DNA from: Amycolatopsis saalfeldensis
Lineage (GTDB): Bacteria; Actinomycetota; Actinomycetes; Mycobacteriales; Pseudonocardiaceae
Assembly: GCF_900110575.1 (NCBI RefSeq)
Contig: NZ_FOEF01000001.1
Span: 310,001 to 374,000 of the forward strand
Reading direction: 5' to 3'
DNA: 64,000 nucleotides
Shown here: positions 8,378 to 17,291 of the stretch, one piece after another
Layout of the letters: each line of letters starts with the position of its first letter
Position numbering within the stretch: the stretch's first letter is position 1
Program-made: the position numbers and the translations under genes
The notes under the pieces: generated by a model
The model's database searches: none
What the model was told of the DNA's origin: nothing
The model's input: only the letters and a program-made list of their open reading frames with translations

Positions 8378-9514
8378 ATGCGTCGAGTTCGCCTGGCCGC
8401 GATGCTGGTGATCGCCCTGCTTCTGTTGTTCGGCGAGCCGTGGTCGGTGTTCGTGTTGCTGCCGGGCTGGCCGGTGGCGGGCACGGTCGTCGGCACGGTG
8501 GTGTTCGCGGCGGTGATGGTCGGATTCCCGCTCCTGATGTTCCGCGGCCACGGCCCGGCGCAGAGCGACGCGGCCGCCCGCGCCGGCGACGTGCTGCTCG
8601 GCTCGATCTGGGTGCTGTTCACCTGGAGCGTGCTCGGCCACGTGCTGCGGCTGGTGCTCGCGCTGTCCGGTGTGGACGATCCCGCTCGCCCGCGGATCGT
8701 CGCGGGCGCCGTGCTCGTGGTTTCAGCCGTCCTTCTCGTGACGGGCAATCGGATCGCGATGCGCGTGCCGCCGGTGAAGGAGGTCGACGTCGTGATCCCG
8801 CGGCTCGGCGCCGGCGTCGACGGACTGCGCGTCGCGGTGATCACCGACACCCACTACGGGCCGATCGACCGCACGAAGTGGTCCGAGCGGCTGGTGGCCG
8901 AGCTGAACCGGCTGCAGGCCGACGTCGTCTGCCACGCGGGCGACCTCGCGGACGGTTCGGTGGCCAAGCGCCGCAAGCAGGTCGACCCGCTCGGCGGCGT
9001 CCAGGCCCGGCTCGGCCGGTTCTACATCACCGGGAACCACGAGTACTTCGGCGAGGCCCAGGCCTGGCTCGACCACATGACCACCCTCGGCTGGGACGCG
9101 TTGCACAACCGCAGCACCGTCATCGAGCGAGACGGCGACGGAGTCCTGTTCGCGGGCATCGACGACCCGACCGGCGCGACGTCCGGCCTCCCCGGCCACG
9201 GCCCCGACCTGCCCGCAGCCCTCGACGGTGTGGACCCGGACCTGCCCGTCGTGCTGCTGGCCCACCAGCCGAAGCAGGTGACGCAGGCCAGCGAGGCCGG
9301 CGTCGACCTGCAGATCTCGGGACACACGCACGGTGGCCAGATCTGGCCGTTCCACCTCCTGGTCCGCCTCGACCAGCCCACCCTCTCCGGCCTGACCCGC
9401 CACGGCGACCGCACCCAGCTCTACAACAGCCGCGGCTCCGGCTTCTGGGGCCCGCCGTTCCGCGTGTTCGCCCCGAACGAGATCACGCTGCTCACTCTGC
9501 GCCGCTCCGCCTGA
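8378..9514 (+). CDS. Membrane-anchored calcineurin-like metallophosphoesterase
   Basis: 378 residues. Four hydrophobic segments occupy about the first 125 residues. A cytoplasmic or surface metallophosphoesterase domain follows, with all metal/active-site blocks: D-T-H-Y-G, G-D-L-A-D-G, G-N-H-E, the L-A-H-Q-P loop and S-G-H-T-H-G-G-Q. This matches the YkuE/YaeI-type branch (UDP-2,3-diacylglucosamine or phospholipid-related phosphoesterases in other bacteria); the substrate here is unknown. ATG 8378 is preferred over ATG 8366 because the purine-rich GAGGGA at 8361-8366 would leave no spacer for the latter. Confidence 0.88.
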   Translation: MRRVRLAAMLVIALLLLFGEPWSVFVLLPGWPVAGTVVGTVVFAAVMVGFPLLMFRGHGPAQSDAAARAGDVLLGSIWVLFTWSVLGHVLRLVLALSGVDDPARPRIVAGAVLVVSAVLLVTGNRIAMRVPPVKEVDVVIPRLGAGVDGLRVAVITDTHYGPIDRTKWSERLVAELNRLQADVVCHAGDLADGSVAKRRKQVDPLGGVQARLGRFYITGNHEYFGEAQAWLDHMTTLGWDALHNRSTVIERDGDGVLFAGIDDPTGATSGLPGHGPDLPAALDGVDPDLPVVLLAHQPKQVTQASEAGVDLQISGHTHGGQIWPFHLLVRLDQPTLSGLTRHGDRTQLYNSRGSGFWGPPFRVFAPNEITLLTLRRSA

Positions 9515-9560
9515 CCCGCCCGCCTTGCCGCCCCGAGACGCCGTGCGGCAGGCTGCCGGA

Positions 9561-10220
9561 GTGGTCACGCGAGCTTTGATCTTCGACTTCGACGGCACGC
9601 TGGCCGACACCGAAGCGGCGGTGCTCCAGTCCTGGCAGGAGACGTTCCGCAAGCACGGCGCGGAGCTGCCGCTGGACGTCTGGCACACCGTCATCGGCAC
9701 GCAGAACACAGCGTCGACGATGCTGGCGCTGCTGGGCGAACACGTGCCGGACCCGGAGACCCTGCGCCCCGGGATGCGCGCGCGGGTACTGGAACTGCTG
9801 GAAACCGGCGGACCACGAGAGGGCGTGCTCGACTACCTCGACGCGGCGGCCGCCCGCGGGCTGCGGCTCGGCGTGGCGTCCAGCTCGTCGGGCACCTGGG
9901 TGCACGGCCAGCTCGACCGGCTGGGCCTCGCCGCCCGCTTCACGTCCGTGGAGACCGGCGACCGCCATGCGGCGAAACCGCGCCCGGACACCTACCTCGC
10001 GGCGCTGGCGACGCTCGGCGTCACGGCCGACGAAGCCGTCGCGTTCGAGGATTCGCCGCACGGTGTCAGCGCCGCGAAGGCCGCCGGGATCACCACCGTC
10101 GCGGTGCCGAACCCGATCACCGCGGCCCTGGACTTCGGGCACGCCGACCTGATCCTGTCGTCGTTCGCCGACCGGCCGCTGGACGGCCTGCTCACGGTGC
10201 TCGGGCGCCGGGCCGGCTAA
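9561..10220 (+). CDS. HAD-superfamily hydrolase (beta-phosphoglucomutase-like)
   Basis: 219 residues. Motif I DFDGTLADT at residues 8-16 contains the nucleophile Asp and acid/base Asp. A helical cap follows, then motif II (VASSSS), motif III Lys (AAKPRPDTYLAAL) and motif IV (AFEDSPHG). This is the DhaX/PgmB/phosphoglycolate-phosphatase-like subgroup acting on small phosphate esters or phosphosugars. The GTG at 9561 is chosen because it leaves the usual short lead before motif I. Its last bases overlap the convergent NUDIX gene by 4 nt. Confidence 0.88.
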   Translation: MVTRALIFDFDGTLADTEAAVLQSWQETFRKHGAELPLDVWHTVIGTQNTASTMLALLGEHVPDPETLRPGMRARVLELLETGGPREGVLDYLDAAAARGLRLGVASSSSGTWVHGQLDRLGLAARFTSVETGDRHAAKPRPDTYLAALATLGVTADEAVAFEDSPHGVSAAKAAGITTVAVPNPITAALDFGHADLILSSFADRPLDGLLTVLGRRAG

Positions 10221-10678
10221 AGCAGCTCGACGAGCCGGTCCAGCAGCGGCAGCTGGCCCTTCAGGAGCTTCTCCCGGGCCGCCGCCAGCCCGAACCACTC
10301 GACCCGGTCCAGTTCGGGAAACTCCTGCCGGCGCCCGGATCGCGGCGGCCACTCCAGCTCGAACGTCCCGGGCACCACCGCCGCCGGGTCCAGGTCACCC
10401 TCGACGGCCCAGGCCGTGACGACCTTCCCGCCCGACTGCTTGATCTCGCCGAGTGGCCGGTACTCACCGTCCGGCGCCGGCAGGCCCAGCTCCTCGGTGA
10501 ACTCGCGGCGCGCCGCGGCCTCCGGCTCTTCGTCCGGTTCCAGCTCGCCCTTCGGCAGCGACCACGAGGCCGCGTCCTTCTTCGCCCAGAACGGGCCGCC
10601 CATGTGCCCGAGCAGCACCTCGACCTCGGTGTCCTGACGGCGGAAGAGCAGCAGCCCGGCGCTGCGTTTGGCAACCAT
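10217..10678 (-). CDS. NUDIX hydrolase
   Basis: 153 residues with a canonical Nudix box at residues 44-66: G44, E50, R58-E59, E62-E63, G65. The flanks (SAGLLLFRR, WSLPKGE) resemble diadenosine polyphosphate or general NDP-X hydrolases of actinobacteria (the group often labelled NUDIX domain or MutT-like). Likely housecleaning of nucleoside diphosphate derivatives. It stands alone and convergent with the HAD gene; the opposite side is the DoxX-family gene, divergent. Confidence 0.9.
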   Translation of the reverse strand: MVAKRSAGLLLFRRQDTEVEVLLGHMGGPFWAKKDAASWSLPKGELEPDEEPEAAARREFTEELGLPAPDGEYRPLGEIKQSGGKVVTAWAVEGDLDPAAVVPGTFELEWPPRSGRRQEFPELDRVEWFGLAAAREKLLKGQLPLLDRLVELL

Positions 10679-10815
10679 CGGCCCAGTCTGCCGGGCCGCG
10701 CCGACCGCGACGGAAGACGGTGCGAAAAAAGTTTCCGGGCCCGTGTCGATCCGCGGCCGGGCCGTTCGACGCCTCGGTGAAAGCACGGAGAACGCCCCTA
10801 CGGAAGGACCCGGTC

Positions 10816-11556
10816 ATGACCAGCACCACCGCGCAGACCACCACCGGCCAGACCACCCAGGCCGACGAGCCCCGCACCACCACCAGCCGGACCCAGACCA
10901 CCACCGGTCACGCCGACCACGCCCGGACCACCGCGGCCCGCACCCAGCCCGGCAACGCAACCGCCACCGGTCCCCACGTCAGCACCACCAGCCGGCACGC
11001 CCACGGCGAAACCGCCACCGGCCACGACAACCGGACCACCAACCAGCGCACCCGCGACGACCGGACCACCAACCAGCACGCCCACGGCGAAACCGCCACC
11101 AGCGAGCACATCCGCGACAACCGCACCACCACCTCCACCGTCCGCGGCAAACTCACCGCCGCCGTGCGGGAGCAGGGTCGCCCTGGGGTGCTGGCTGCTT
11201 TCCGGGTCGTGGTTTCGTTCCTGTTCCTCTGTCACGGGCTGCAGGGCTTCGGGCTGCTGGGCGGGATCGACGGCGCCGGGATGGCCGTGCCGTTCGGGCA
11301 GTGGCCGGGGTGGTGGGCCGGGGTGATCGAGGTCGTCGGCGCGTTGTTCGTGCTGGCCGGGTTCGCGGCGCGGCCCGCGGCGGTGCTGCTGTCCGGCACG
11401 ATGGCGTACGCCTACTTCACCGTGCACGCGCCGGCCGGTCTGCTGCCGTTGCACAACATGGGCGAGCCCGCCGCGCTGTACTCGTGGATCTTCCTGCTGA
11501 TCGCGGTGGTCGGGCCGGGGTCGTTCGCGCTGGGGCGCAAGCGCAGGGCTCAGTGA
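10816..11556 (+). CDS. DoxX-family membrane protein with a Thr/His/Asn-rich N-terminal extension
   Basis: 246 residues. The C-terminal 125 residues are a four-helix DoxX domain (VLAAFRVVVSFLFLCHGLQ, WWAGVIEVVGALFVLAGFAA, AYAYFTVHA, ALYSWIFLLIAVVGPG), a family linked to thiosulfate/quinone-type redox chemistry or membrane stress. Residues 1-120 are low complexity, with repeated HAHGETAT, RTTNQ and RTTT motifs and no membrane segment. Such an extension is not part of ordinary DoxX proteins (about 130 residues). The ATG has GGAAGGACC upstream. The 3' end overlaps the end of the conservon GTPase-like gene by 7 nt. Confidence 0.85.
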   Translation: MTSTTAQTTTGQTTQADEPRTTTSRTQTTTGHADHARTTAARTQPGNATATGPHVSTTSRHAHGETATGHDNRTTNQRTRDDRTTNQHAHGETATSEHIRDNRTTTSTVRGKLTAAVREQGRPGVLAAFRVVVSFLFLCHGLQGFGLLGGIDGAGMAVPFGQWPGWWAGVIEVVGALFVLAGFAARPAAVLLSGTMAYAYFTVHAPAGLLPLHNMGEPAALYSWIFLLIAVVGPGSFALGRKRRAQ

Positions 11557-12152
11557 CCGGGGTGGGCCGCAGCGAGGTCGTTGCGGTCCATCACGTGTTC
11601 CATGAGGATCGTCAGCACCTGCTTGGTGGAGTCCCGCTCACGCGCGTCGCACAGCAGCAGCGGGACTTCCTGGCTGAGGTCGAGCGCCGCGCGCACCTCT
11701 TCGGTGCCGTAGCGGTACGCGCCGTCGAAGCAGTTGACACCAACGACAAACGGCAGGCCGCGGCGCTCGAAGAAGTCCACAGCCGCGAAGCACGACTCGA
11801 GACGCCGCGTGTCGGCGAGGACCACGGCGCCGAGCGCGCCCTCGGCCAGCTCGTCCCACATGAACCAGAACCGGTCCTGGCCCGGGGTGCCGAACAGGTA
11901 CAGGATCAGCTCGGGGTTGATGGTGATCCGGCCGAAGTCGAGCGCGACGGTGGTCGTGGTCTTCTGCTCGACGCCGGCGAGGTCGTCGACACCCTCCGAA
12001 GCGGTGGTGATCACCTCTTCGGTGCGCAGCGGCGCCACCTCGCTGACCGAGCCGACCATCGTCGTCTTGCCGACCCCGAAGCCGCCGGCGACCAGGACCT
12101 TGACCGCGGTCGCGGTCAGGGTCCGCCGGGGCTCAGAGCTTTCGGATGCCAT
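11550..12152 (-). CDS. cvnD: Conservon ATP/GTP-binding protein (CvnD)
   Basis: 200 residues. Walker A GGFGVGKTT at residues 23-31, a switch-II-like FGTPGQDRF and N-C-F-D in the place of the G-protein NKxD motif. This is the CvnD small G-protein-like partner of Streptomyces conservons, which act with a membrane kinase-like sensor at the cytoplasmic face. It overlaps cvnC by 20 nt and is the last gene of a four-gene minus-strand operon. ATG 12152 was chosen over an adjacent TTG. Confidence 0.92.
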   Translation of the reverse strand: MASESSEPRRTLTATAVKVLVAGGFGVGKTTMVGSVSEVAPLRTEEVITTASEGVDDLAGVEQKTTTTVALDFGRITINPELILYLFGTPGQDRFWFMWDELAEGALGAVVLADTRRLESCFAAVDFFERRGLPFVVGVNCFDGAYRYGTEEVRAALDLSQEVPLLLCDARERDSTKQVLTILMEHVMDRNDLAAAHPGH

Positions 12153-12504
12153 CAAGAACCGCCTGGAGTACGTGGTGACTGGGGGCTTCGCTCACCGGCG
12201 CCGCGGTACGGAACAGCACCAGGTTCTGCTCGATCAGGTCGCTCAGCAGCACCTTCACCACCGGCAGCGGCAGGTCGACGCGAGCGGCCACTTCCGCGAC
12301 GGAAGTGGGCTTCTGGCACAGACTCAGAATCCGCGCGTACTCCGGCTCGCCGACCCCGGACTCCCGCGCCGTGCGCAGCGCGACGACCAGGGTGATCAGA
12401 TCCAGTGCGAGCGTGCCGGACCGCGTGCGCCCGCCCGTCACCGCGTAGGACCGGACCAGCGGGCCAGCCTCGTCGTCGTACCAGGACTCGTGCCGGGCGC
12501 TCAT
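12133..12504 (-). CDS. cvnC: Conservon DUF742 protein (CvnC)
   Basis: 123 residues, DUF742: an N-terminal VRSYAVTGGRTRSG block, then a winged-helix-like region (ILSLCQKPTSVAEVAARVDLPLPVVKVLLSDL). CvnC proteins sit between the roadblock and G-protein genes of conservons and are believed to be part of the signalling complex. The start overlaps the end of cvnB by 4 nt (ATGA), implying translational coupling. Confidence 0.93.
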   Translation of the reverse strand: MSARHESWYDDEAGPLVRSYAVTGGRTRSGTLALDLITLVVALRTARESGVGEPEYARILSLCQKPTSVAEVAARVDLPLPVVKVLLSDLIEQNLVLFRTAAPVSEAPSHHVLQAVLDGIRKL

Positions 12505-12917
12505 GGCGAAGTCCGCTGGACCACCCCGGCCCTCGGCGCGGCGGTGAGGACCGCGCCCACCCGCTTGACCATCAGGTTCATCTCGTACGCGACGAGGCCC
12601 ATGTCGGCGTCCTCGCTCGCCAGCAGGGCGAGGCAGGCGCCGCGGCCGGCGGCGGTGACGAAGAGGAACGCGTGGTCCATCTCCACCATGGTCTGGCGGA
12701 CGTTGCCGCCGCCGAAGTGCCGCCCGGTGCCGCGGGCCAGGCTCTGGAACGCCGAGGCCACCGCCGAAAGGTGCTCAGCGTCCTCTTCGGACAGTGTGCC
12801 GGACCGGCCGATCAGCAGGCCGTCCGAGGACAGGACCACGGCCCGGTCGGCACCGGCGACCCGCTTGACGAGGTCGTCGAGCAGCCAGTCGAGCTCATTG
12901 ACGCCGTTGTTGGCCAT
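12501..12917 (-). CDS. cvnB: Roadblock/LC7-domain protein (CvnB)
   Basis: 138 residues with a roadblock/LC7 fold (LDWLLDDLVKRVAGADRAVVLSSDGL at the start). Such proteins bind and regulate small G proteins; here the partner is cvnD two genes downstream. It starts at the base where cvnA stops (one-base overlap), so the operon is tightly coupled. Confidence 0.93.
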   Translation of the reverse strand: MANNGVNELDWLLDDLVKRVAGADRAVVLSSDGLLIGRSGTLSEEDAEHLSAVASAFQSLARGTGRHFGGGNVRQTMVEMDHAFLFVTAAGRGACLALLASEDADMGLVAYEMNLMVKRVGAVLTAAPRAGVVQRTSP

Positions 12918-15445
12918 TACTCGCGATCTCCGTACCTGGTGTCGAAGTTGCCGGATTCCGCGTCCGTCGCGCCGGCGCGCCGGGTGCCCTGCTGGAACGC
13001 CGCCAGCCGGTCGCGGACGATCTCCGCCGAGTCCTCACGGGTTTCCTCCCGCTCTGGTTCGGGCCGGTCCGCCCGCAGCTGCGGGACGAGGTTCTGCTGA
13101 CGACGGCGTTGCGGCAGCGGCGGCCGCCCGGGCGCCTCGGGCCGGCGCGGCTGCTGCGGCCTGCCGTTCTCCGGCGCGGGCTGCGGCTCGCGCGCCGGCC
13201 ACGCGGGCTGCGGCGGGCGCGGCGGCCGGGCGGGCGGCTGCTGTTCCGGCCGCCCGGCGGCGACGGGCGAAGGGACACCGACCGACCCAGGCGGGACCGC
13301 GGAAGGCGGCGGAACCGCGACCGACGCCGACGGGTCCACAGAACGCGGCGGAACCGCGACCGACGCCGACGGGACGGCGGACCGCGGCGGGACGGCGACC
13401 GGCCCCGGCGGCATGGCCCGGTGCCGCGAGCGCCGCCCGATCCGCGTGACGTCCGCGACGGCCACCGGCTGGTCCGGGATCGGCGTGTCGGCGGCGTCCC
13501 CGGGCTCGGGATCCGGTGTCACCTCGCTGATCGGGGCGAGCAGGTCGGTCCGCACCAGCACGATCGCCCGGGTGCCGCCGTACGCGGATTCGCGCAGGTG
13601 CACGGAAATCCCGTGCCGCGACGCCAGCCGCGCGACCACGAACAGGCCGAGGCGGGGCTCGTCGGACAGCGCCATGATGCCGAAGTCGGGCGGGTCGGCG
13701 AGCATCTCGTTGAGCTCGTCGGCCTGCTCGGGCTCCAGGCCGAGGCCCTGGTCCTCGACCTCGATGACCACGCCCCGGCCGACCACGTTGCCGCGCAGCT
13801 CCACCCGCGATTCGGGCGGGGAGAACGAAGTCGCGTTGTCGATCAGCTCCGCGAGCAGGTGCACGAGGTCGCCGACGACCGGGCCGCGCACGGCGATCGA
13901 CGGCAGCGTGGCCGTCTTCACCCGCGCGAAGTCCTCGGTCTCGGCCGCGGCGCCGCGGGCCAGCTCGGCGAGCCCGACCGGGTGCCGCCACTGCCGTCCC
14001 GGCTGGCCGCCGCCGAGGATGATCAGGTTCTCGGCGTTGCGGCGGGCGCGGGTGGAGAGGTGGTCGAGCTGGAACAGCGTGTCCAGCTGGTCCGGGTCCT
14101 CCTGCTTGCGCTCGGCCTGGTCGAGCACCTTCAGCTGCCGGTGCACGATGACCTGGCTGCGGTGGGCGATGTTGAGGAACACCGCCTTGGTGCCCTCGCG
14201 GGTCTTCGCCTCTTCGACGGCGGCCGCGATGGCGGCCGACTGCGCCTTGTTGAAGGCCTCGGCGACCTCGCCGATCTCGTCGGTGCCGTGGTCGAGGAAG
14301 TGGCCGCCCGCTTCGAGGTCCACCGGACGTCCGGCGCGGACCTGCTCCACCAGCTCGGGCAGCCGCACCTCGGCCGCGTCGAGGGTGTCCTCCCGCAGCC
14401 GGGCGAGCCGCGCGATGAAGCGCCTCGACAACCGCAGGGCGACGAGCACCACCGCGATCGCGATGAGCATCGCGACGGCGCCCGCGATGATCGAGTTCAC
14501 CAGCGTGCTGTCGGCATCGCTGATGGCCGCGTTGGTGGCGTTCGCGCTCTGCGTGACGAAAAGCGTCATCATCGTGGTGGCCACCTGGTGGGCGGCGGTG
14601 CGCCACTGCTCCTGCGGAACGGGCAGCTGCTGGTTCGCCCCGCCGGCCAGGAACGCCGCCTCGACCTGGTTGACGGTCTTCCACTCGGGGCTCGCGACGA
14701 GCTTGTCGTAACTCGCGCGCACCTCGGGGATCATCTGCGGCACGGACTGTTCGAGCTGGGCGTGGTACGCGCCGACCTCGCCGATGTACCCCTGCAGCTC
14801 GTCACCGCGGAGGCCGCCGGCCGCGAGTCCCGCCGCGGACAGCGCGTCGCTGCGCTGCATCTGTTCGGCGGCGTTGAAGATCGGGATGGCGGACAGCCGC
14901 GCGAACGCGTTCTGCGCGCCGCGGGCGGCCTGGGCCAGGCCGGCGACGCCCTGGGTGAACTGGTCGATGATCTGGTTGTAGAAGGTGAACGCCTGCAGCA
15001 GCGGGACCTGGCCCGCGTCGACCTGCTGGCGGAGTTCGTGGATCTTCCCGTACAGCGCGGCGAACGTGGCGATGTTCTGCTTCACGCTCGCCGGCACCGT
15101 GCTGTCGTCGGCGAAGCTGCCTTGCAGCAGCGCGCTGATCTGGCCGGCCGCGGCGTCGGTCTTCGGCCGCGTGGCCAGCAGTGTCGGGCGGGCCGAGCCC
15201 TGTCCGGCGAGGACGCTCATGGTGAGCTGGCGCTCCTGCTCCGCCGCGACGATGAACGAGATGCCCGGGTTTTCGGAGGCGCGGATCTTGTTCGCGTAGT
15301 CACGCGCCTTCACCGCGTCGGTGATGAGGTAACCCGCCAGCGCGATCCCGACGAGCAGTAGAGCGACGCTCGGAATCAGCGCGATCGAGAGCACGCGTGA
15401 TCGAATCGACGACCCGCGGTTGCGTCGAACAGAATTCTGCTTCAC
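12917..15445 (-). CDS. cvnA: Conservon sensor kinase-like protein with NIT domain (CvnA)
   Basis: 842 residues. The first membrane segment is at about 18-40. A large extracytoplasmic NIT (nitrate/nitrite-sensing-type) helical region follows to about 310, then a second membrane segment at about 313-337, a HAMP-like region and an HATPase domain (LAELIDNATSFSPPES as N-box, VEDQGLGL, RLGLFVVARLA). The final 180 residues are disordered and Pro/Arg-rich, with a 13-residue tandem repeat (V-A-V-P-P-R-S-x-x-P-S-A-S). It heads the four-gene Cvn operon and presumably passes a membrane signal to CvnB/C/D. The signal is unknown. Confidence 0.92.
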   Translation of the reverse strand: MKQNSVRRNRGSSIRSRVLSIALIPSVALLLVGIALAGYLITDAVKARDYANKIRASENPGISFIVAAEQERQLTMSVLAGQGSARPTLLATRPKTDAAAGQISALLQGSFADDSTVPASVKQNIATFAALYGKIHELRQQVDAGQVPLLQAFTFYNQIIDQFTQGVAGLAQAARGAQNAFARLSAIPIFNAAEQMQRSDALSAAGLAAGGLRGDELQGYIGEVGAYHAQLEQSVPQMIPEVRASYDKLVASPEWKTVNQVEAAFLAGGANQQLPVPQEQWRTAAHQVATTMMTLFVTQSANATNAAISDADSTLVNSIIAGAVAMLIAIAVVLVALRLSRRFIARLARLREDTLDAAEVRLPELVEQVRAGRPVDLEAGGHFLDHGTDEIGEVAEAFNKAQSAAIAAAVEEAKTREGTKAVFLNIAHRSQVIVHRQLKVLDQAERKQEDPDQLDTLFQLDHLSTRARRNAENLIILGGGQPGRQWRHPVGLAELARGAAAETEDFARVKTATLPSIAVRGPVVGDLVHLLAELIDNATSFSPPESRVELRGNVVGRGVVIEVEDQGLGLEPEQADELNEMLADPPDFGIMALSDEPRLGLFVVARLASRHGISVHLRESAYGGTRAIVLVRTDLLAPISEVTPDPEPGDAADTPIPDQPVAVADVTRIGRRSRHRAMPPGPVAVPPRSAVPSASVAVPPRSVDPSASVAVPPPSAVPPGSVGVPSPVAAGRPEQQPPARPPRPPQPAWPAREPQPAPENGRPQQPRRPEAPGRPPLPQRRRQQNLVPQLRADRPEPEREETREDSAEIVRDRLAAFQQGTRRAGATDAESGNFDTRYGDRE

Positions 15446-15909
15446 CGTGGCCCGTATTCCTTCCGGCAGTACCTGCGGTTCGGGTCGCCCCGGGGCTTTC
15501 TCACCCGGTTCCGACCAGCCGGATCAACCACCGTGGCCCGCATCGTCCGCGACGACGGTATGAGGCCCCGAGAGGCACGTCAAGTCCGGGTGCCCAGCAC
15601 GGGGGCCACTGTGTGATCGACTCACAACCCCGTGCGAGGCTTCGGAAATCGACCACGGCAGAACTGACGCCAATCGCACGGCGGCCGGGCGGGGCGGCGG
15701 GTGCCGGAGTGACCTGCGGCGCACCTTCGAGCGTCAGAAGTGTACGTACGCCGGCACTGAAACGGTTCGGTGAGATCCGTCACGGACTGCCCGGGCGTTC
15801 GGTGATGATCGGCTTACCGGAGACCATCACCGGCCACGCCGAGAGAAAAGGGTGAAATTGCCGACACCCGCCACGGAATCGACGCTTCGCGCGGCCGGAT
15901 TACCACTTT
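15446..15909. other. Intergenic region upstream of the conservon
   Basis: 464 bases with no convincing gene; frames present are short and unrelated to any family I recognise. It must hold the cvnA promoter. The only clear symmetry is the TGTGA/TCACA pair at 15612-15626; a GTACGTAC palindrome lies near 15742. Confidence 0.6.
15612..15626. promoter_or_regulatory. CRP-like palindrome upstream of the conservon
   Basis: TGTGA-TCGAC-TCACA, about 170 nt upstream of the cvnA start. Arms match the CRP-family half-site, but the spacer is 5 nt rather than the usual 6, so the assignment is tentative. Confidence 0.3.
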
Positions 15910-16233
15910 TCAGCGCCGAACGCCGTTCGGATGCCGGTGGTTCCGGTCGTTCTGGTGGGGCAGCGACAGCCGTGGGTAGCCGGACGGCCCGGGCTCGCCG
16001 TGGCCGGGCCCGGGCTCGCGCTTGCCGCCGCGCTTGAAGAGGTCGCGCAGCATCTCCCGGCACGCCCAGGCGAGCACGGCGATCGAGCAGGCGAGCACCG
16101 TGACGAGCACCGCCTCCACCGGGTAGCGCACGAGGACCCGGCCGAATTCGGCGAGCAGGAATCCGAGGGCCACGCCGGCCAGAAGCGTGGCGAGATAGGA
16201 GATCGGCACCTCTCGACTGCGTGTTTCGGCCAT
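15910..16233 (-). CDS. Small two-helix membrane protein, unknown function
   Basis: 107 residues starting M-A-E-T-R-S-R-E. Two membrane segments (YLATLLAGVALGFLLAEF at about 12-30 and AVLVTVLACSIAVLAWACR at about 38-57) are followed by a basic, Pro/Gly/His/Asn-rich cytoplasmic tail. No family recognised. The ATG at 16233 has a strong GGAGGGGACGGAG site upstream, which supports this start over longer ones. It may share transcription direction with the conservon but is 464 bases upstream of cvnA. Confidence 0.65.
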   Translation of the reverse strand: MAETRSREVPISYLATLLAGVALGFLLAEFGRVLVRYPVEAVLVTVLACSIAVLAWACREMLRDLFKRGGKREPGPGHGEPGPSGYPRLSLPHQNDRNHRHPNGVRR

Positions 16234-16440
16234 CTCCGTCCCCTCCAACCGGTTTTCCCGCACCACGATTTCCGTTTCCCCGCGGGCCGGGGATCTCACC
16301 CCGGCAGGGCCACGACCAGCGGGAACCAGGTGGCGATCATAACCGGCGGGACCGGGAAAACACCCCCGTCGCTCACCCGAAGGGGCGATACGAGGATCAA
16401 TTCCGCGGCCCGGTCCGGCCATTATCGCGAATTCCGGCCG

Positions 16441-17097
16441 TCACGCGGAAAACTCCTCCGCGAGGGTGTTCCAGAACATCAGCTCGTAGCCCTGGAACAG
16501 CCGGGCGTACGTCCGGGCGCGGCCCGCGTCGAGCCGGCCGGCGTCGAGGCCCGCCTGGATCGCCGCGAGAGCCTGGTCCTCGAGCCCCGGCGCGTCGGCG
16601 GCGAAGAAGTCGAAGAACGCGCACGCGTCGTCGTCGAAGCCGTAGTGCTCGCGCATGCCCGCGGCGATGGCGCCGCAATACCGGCCCCACGCGGCGAAGT
16701 TCGCGAAGATGGCGACAGCGACTTCGGCCGATTCACCGTTCAGCGCCAGCCACGCGAAGTACGCCGGGTACGCCTGGCAGCCCACGCGCGGCAACTCGGT
16801 GCCGGGGTCCGCGCCCGCGGCCGACACGAGCGCGTCGAGCTTGCCCAGCGCGAGTTGCTCCCCCGGCGCGAGCCCGCCGAAGAACTCCCGCGCCCGCGGC
16901 TCGTCCGCGCGCGCCGCCAGCTCGTGGAAGCTGCGCCAATCGCTGCGCACGATCCACTTCTCCTCGGCGGCGATCGCGGCGAACACCGCCCGGGCCGCTT
17001 GGCCCGCGGCCACCAGCGGCACGAGGCGGTTGTCGTCGTCGCGAGGCGCCAGCTCCGCTTGGATCGCGTCGAGCAGCTCGCGGGCCGGGTTCGTCAT
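16441..17097 (-). CDS. TenA/heme-oxygenase-fold-like protein
   Basis: 218 residues, all helical in appearance, with features of the TenA/PqqC (heme-oxygenase-like) superfamily: AYPAYFAWLALNGESAEVAVAIFANFAAWGRYC near 105-140 and HYGFDDDACAFFDFFAADAP near 150-170. Family members include thiaminase II and other small-molecule or di-iron oxygenases. The thiaminase active-site cysteine is not obvious, so it need not be a thiamin enzyme. The ATG is preceded by GGAGT. No thi genes lie nearby. Confidence 0.65.
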   Translation of the reverse strand: MTNPARELLDAIQAELAPRDDDNRLVPLVAAGQAARAVFAAIAAEEKWIVRSDWRSFHELAARADEPRAREFFGGLAPGEQLALGKLDALVSAAGADPGTELPRVGCQAYPAYFAWLALNGESAEVAVAIFANFAAWGRYCGAIAAGMREHYGFDDDACAFFDFFAADAPGLEDQALAAIQAGLDAGRLDAGRARTYARLFQGYELMFWNTLAEEFSA

Positions 17098-17291
17098 GGG
17101 CACTCCTCGAGGTCCGGGCGGCGGGTCTCCATTCAAGCAGGCGGGCCGCGTCCACCCGGTGGGCAAATGACCGTTTCGGCCGGTCGGCGGCCAGGTCCAC
17201 GCCGGTGCCGAAGGTGGCCTCGATTCTCTATCCACACCGTCGGGGAGCCCCTACAGTGACGTGATCAGCCACCGTTGGAGGAGGGTCAGCG

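Noticed and set aside
13109..15361. A 750-codon plus-strand frame opposite cvnA
   Set aside because: Shadow of the kinase gene; the encoded sequence has no family and mirrors the complement of conserved HATPase codons.
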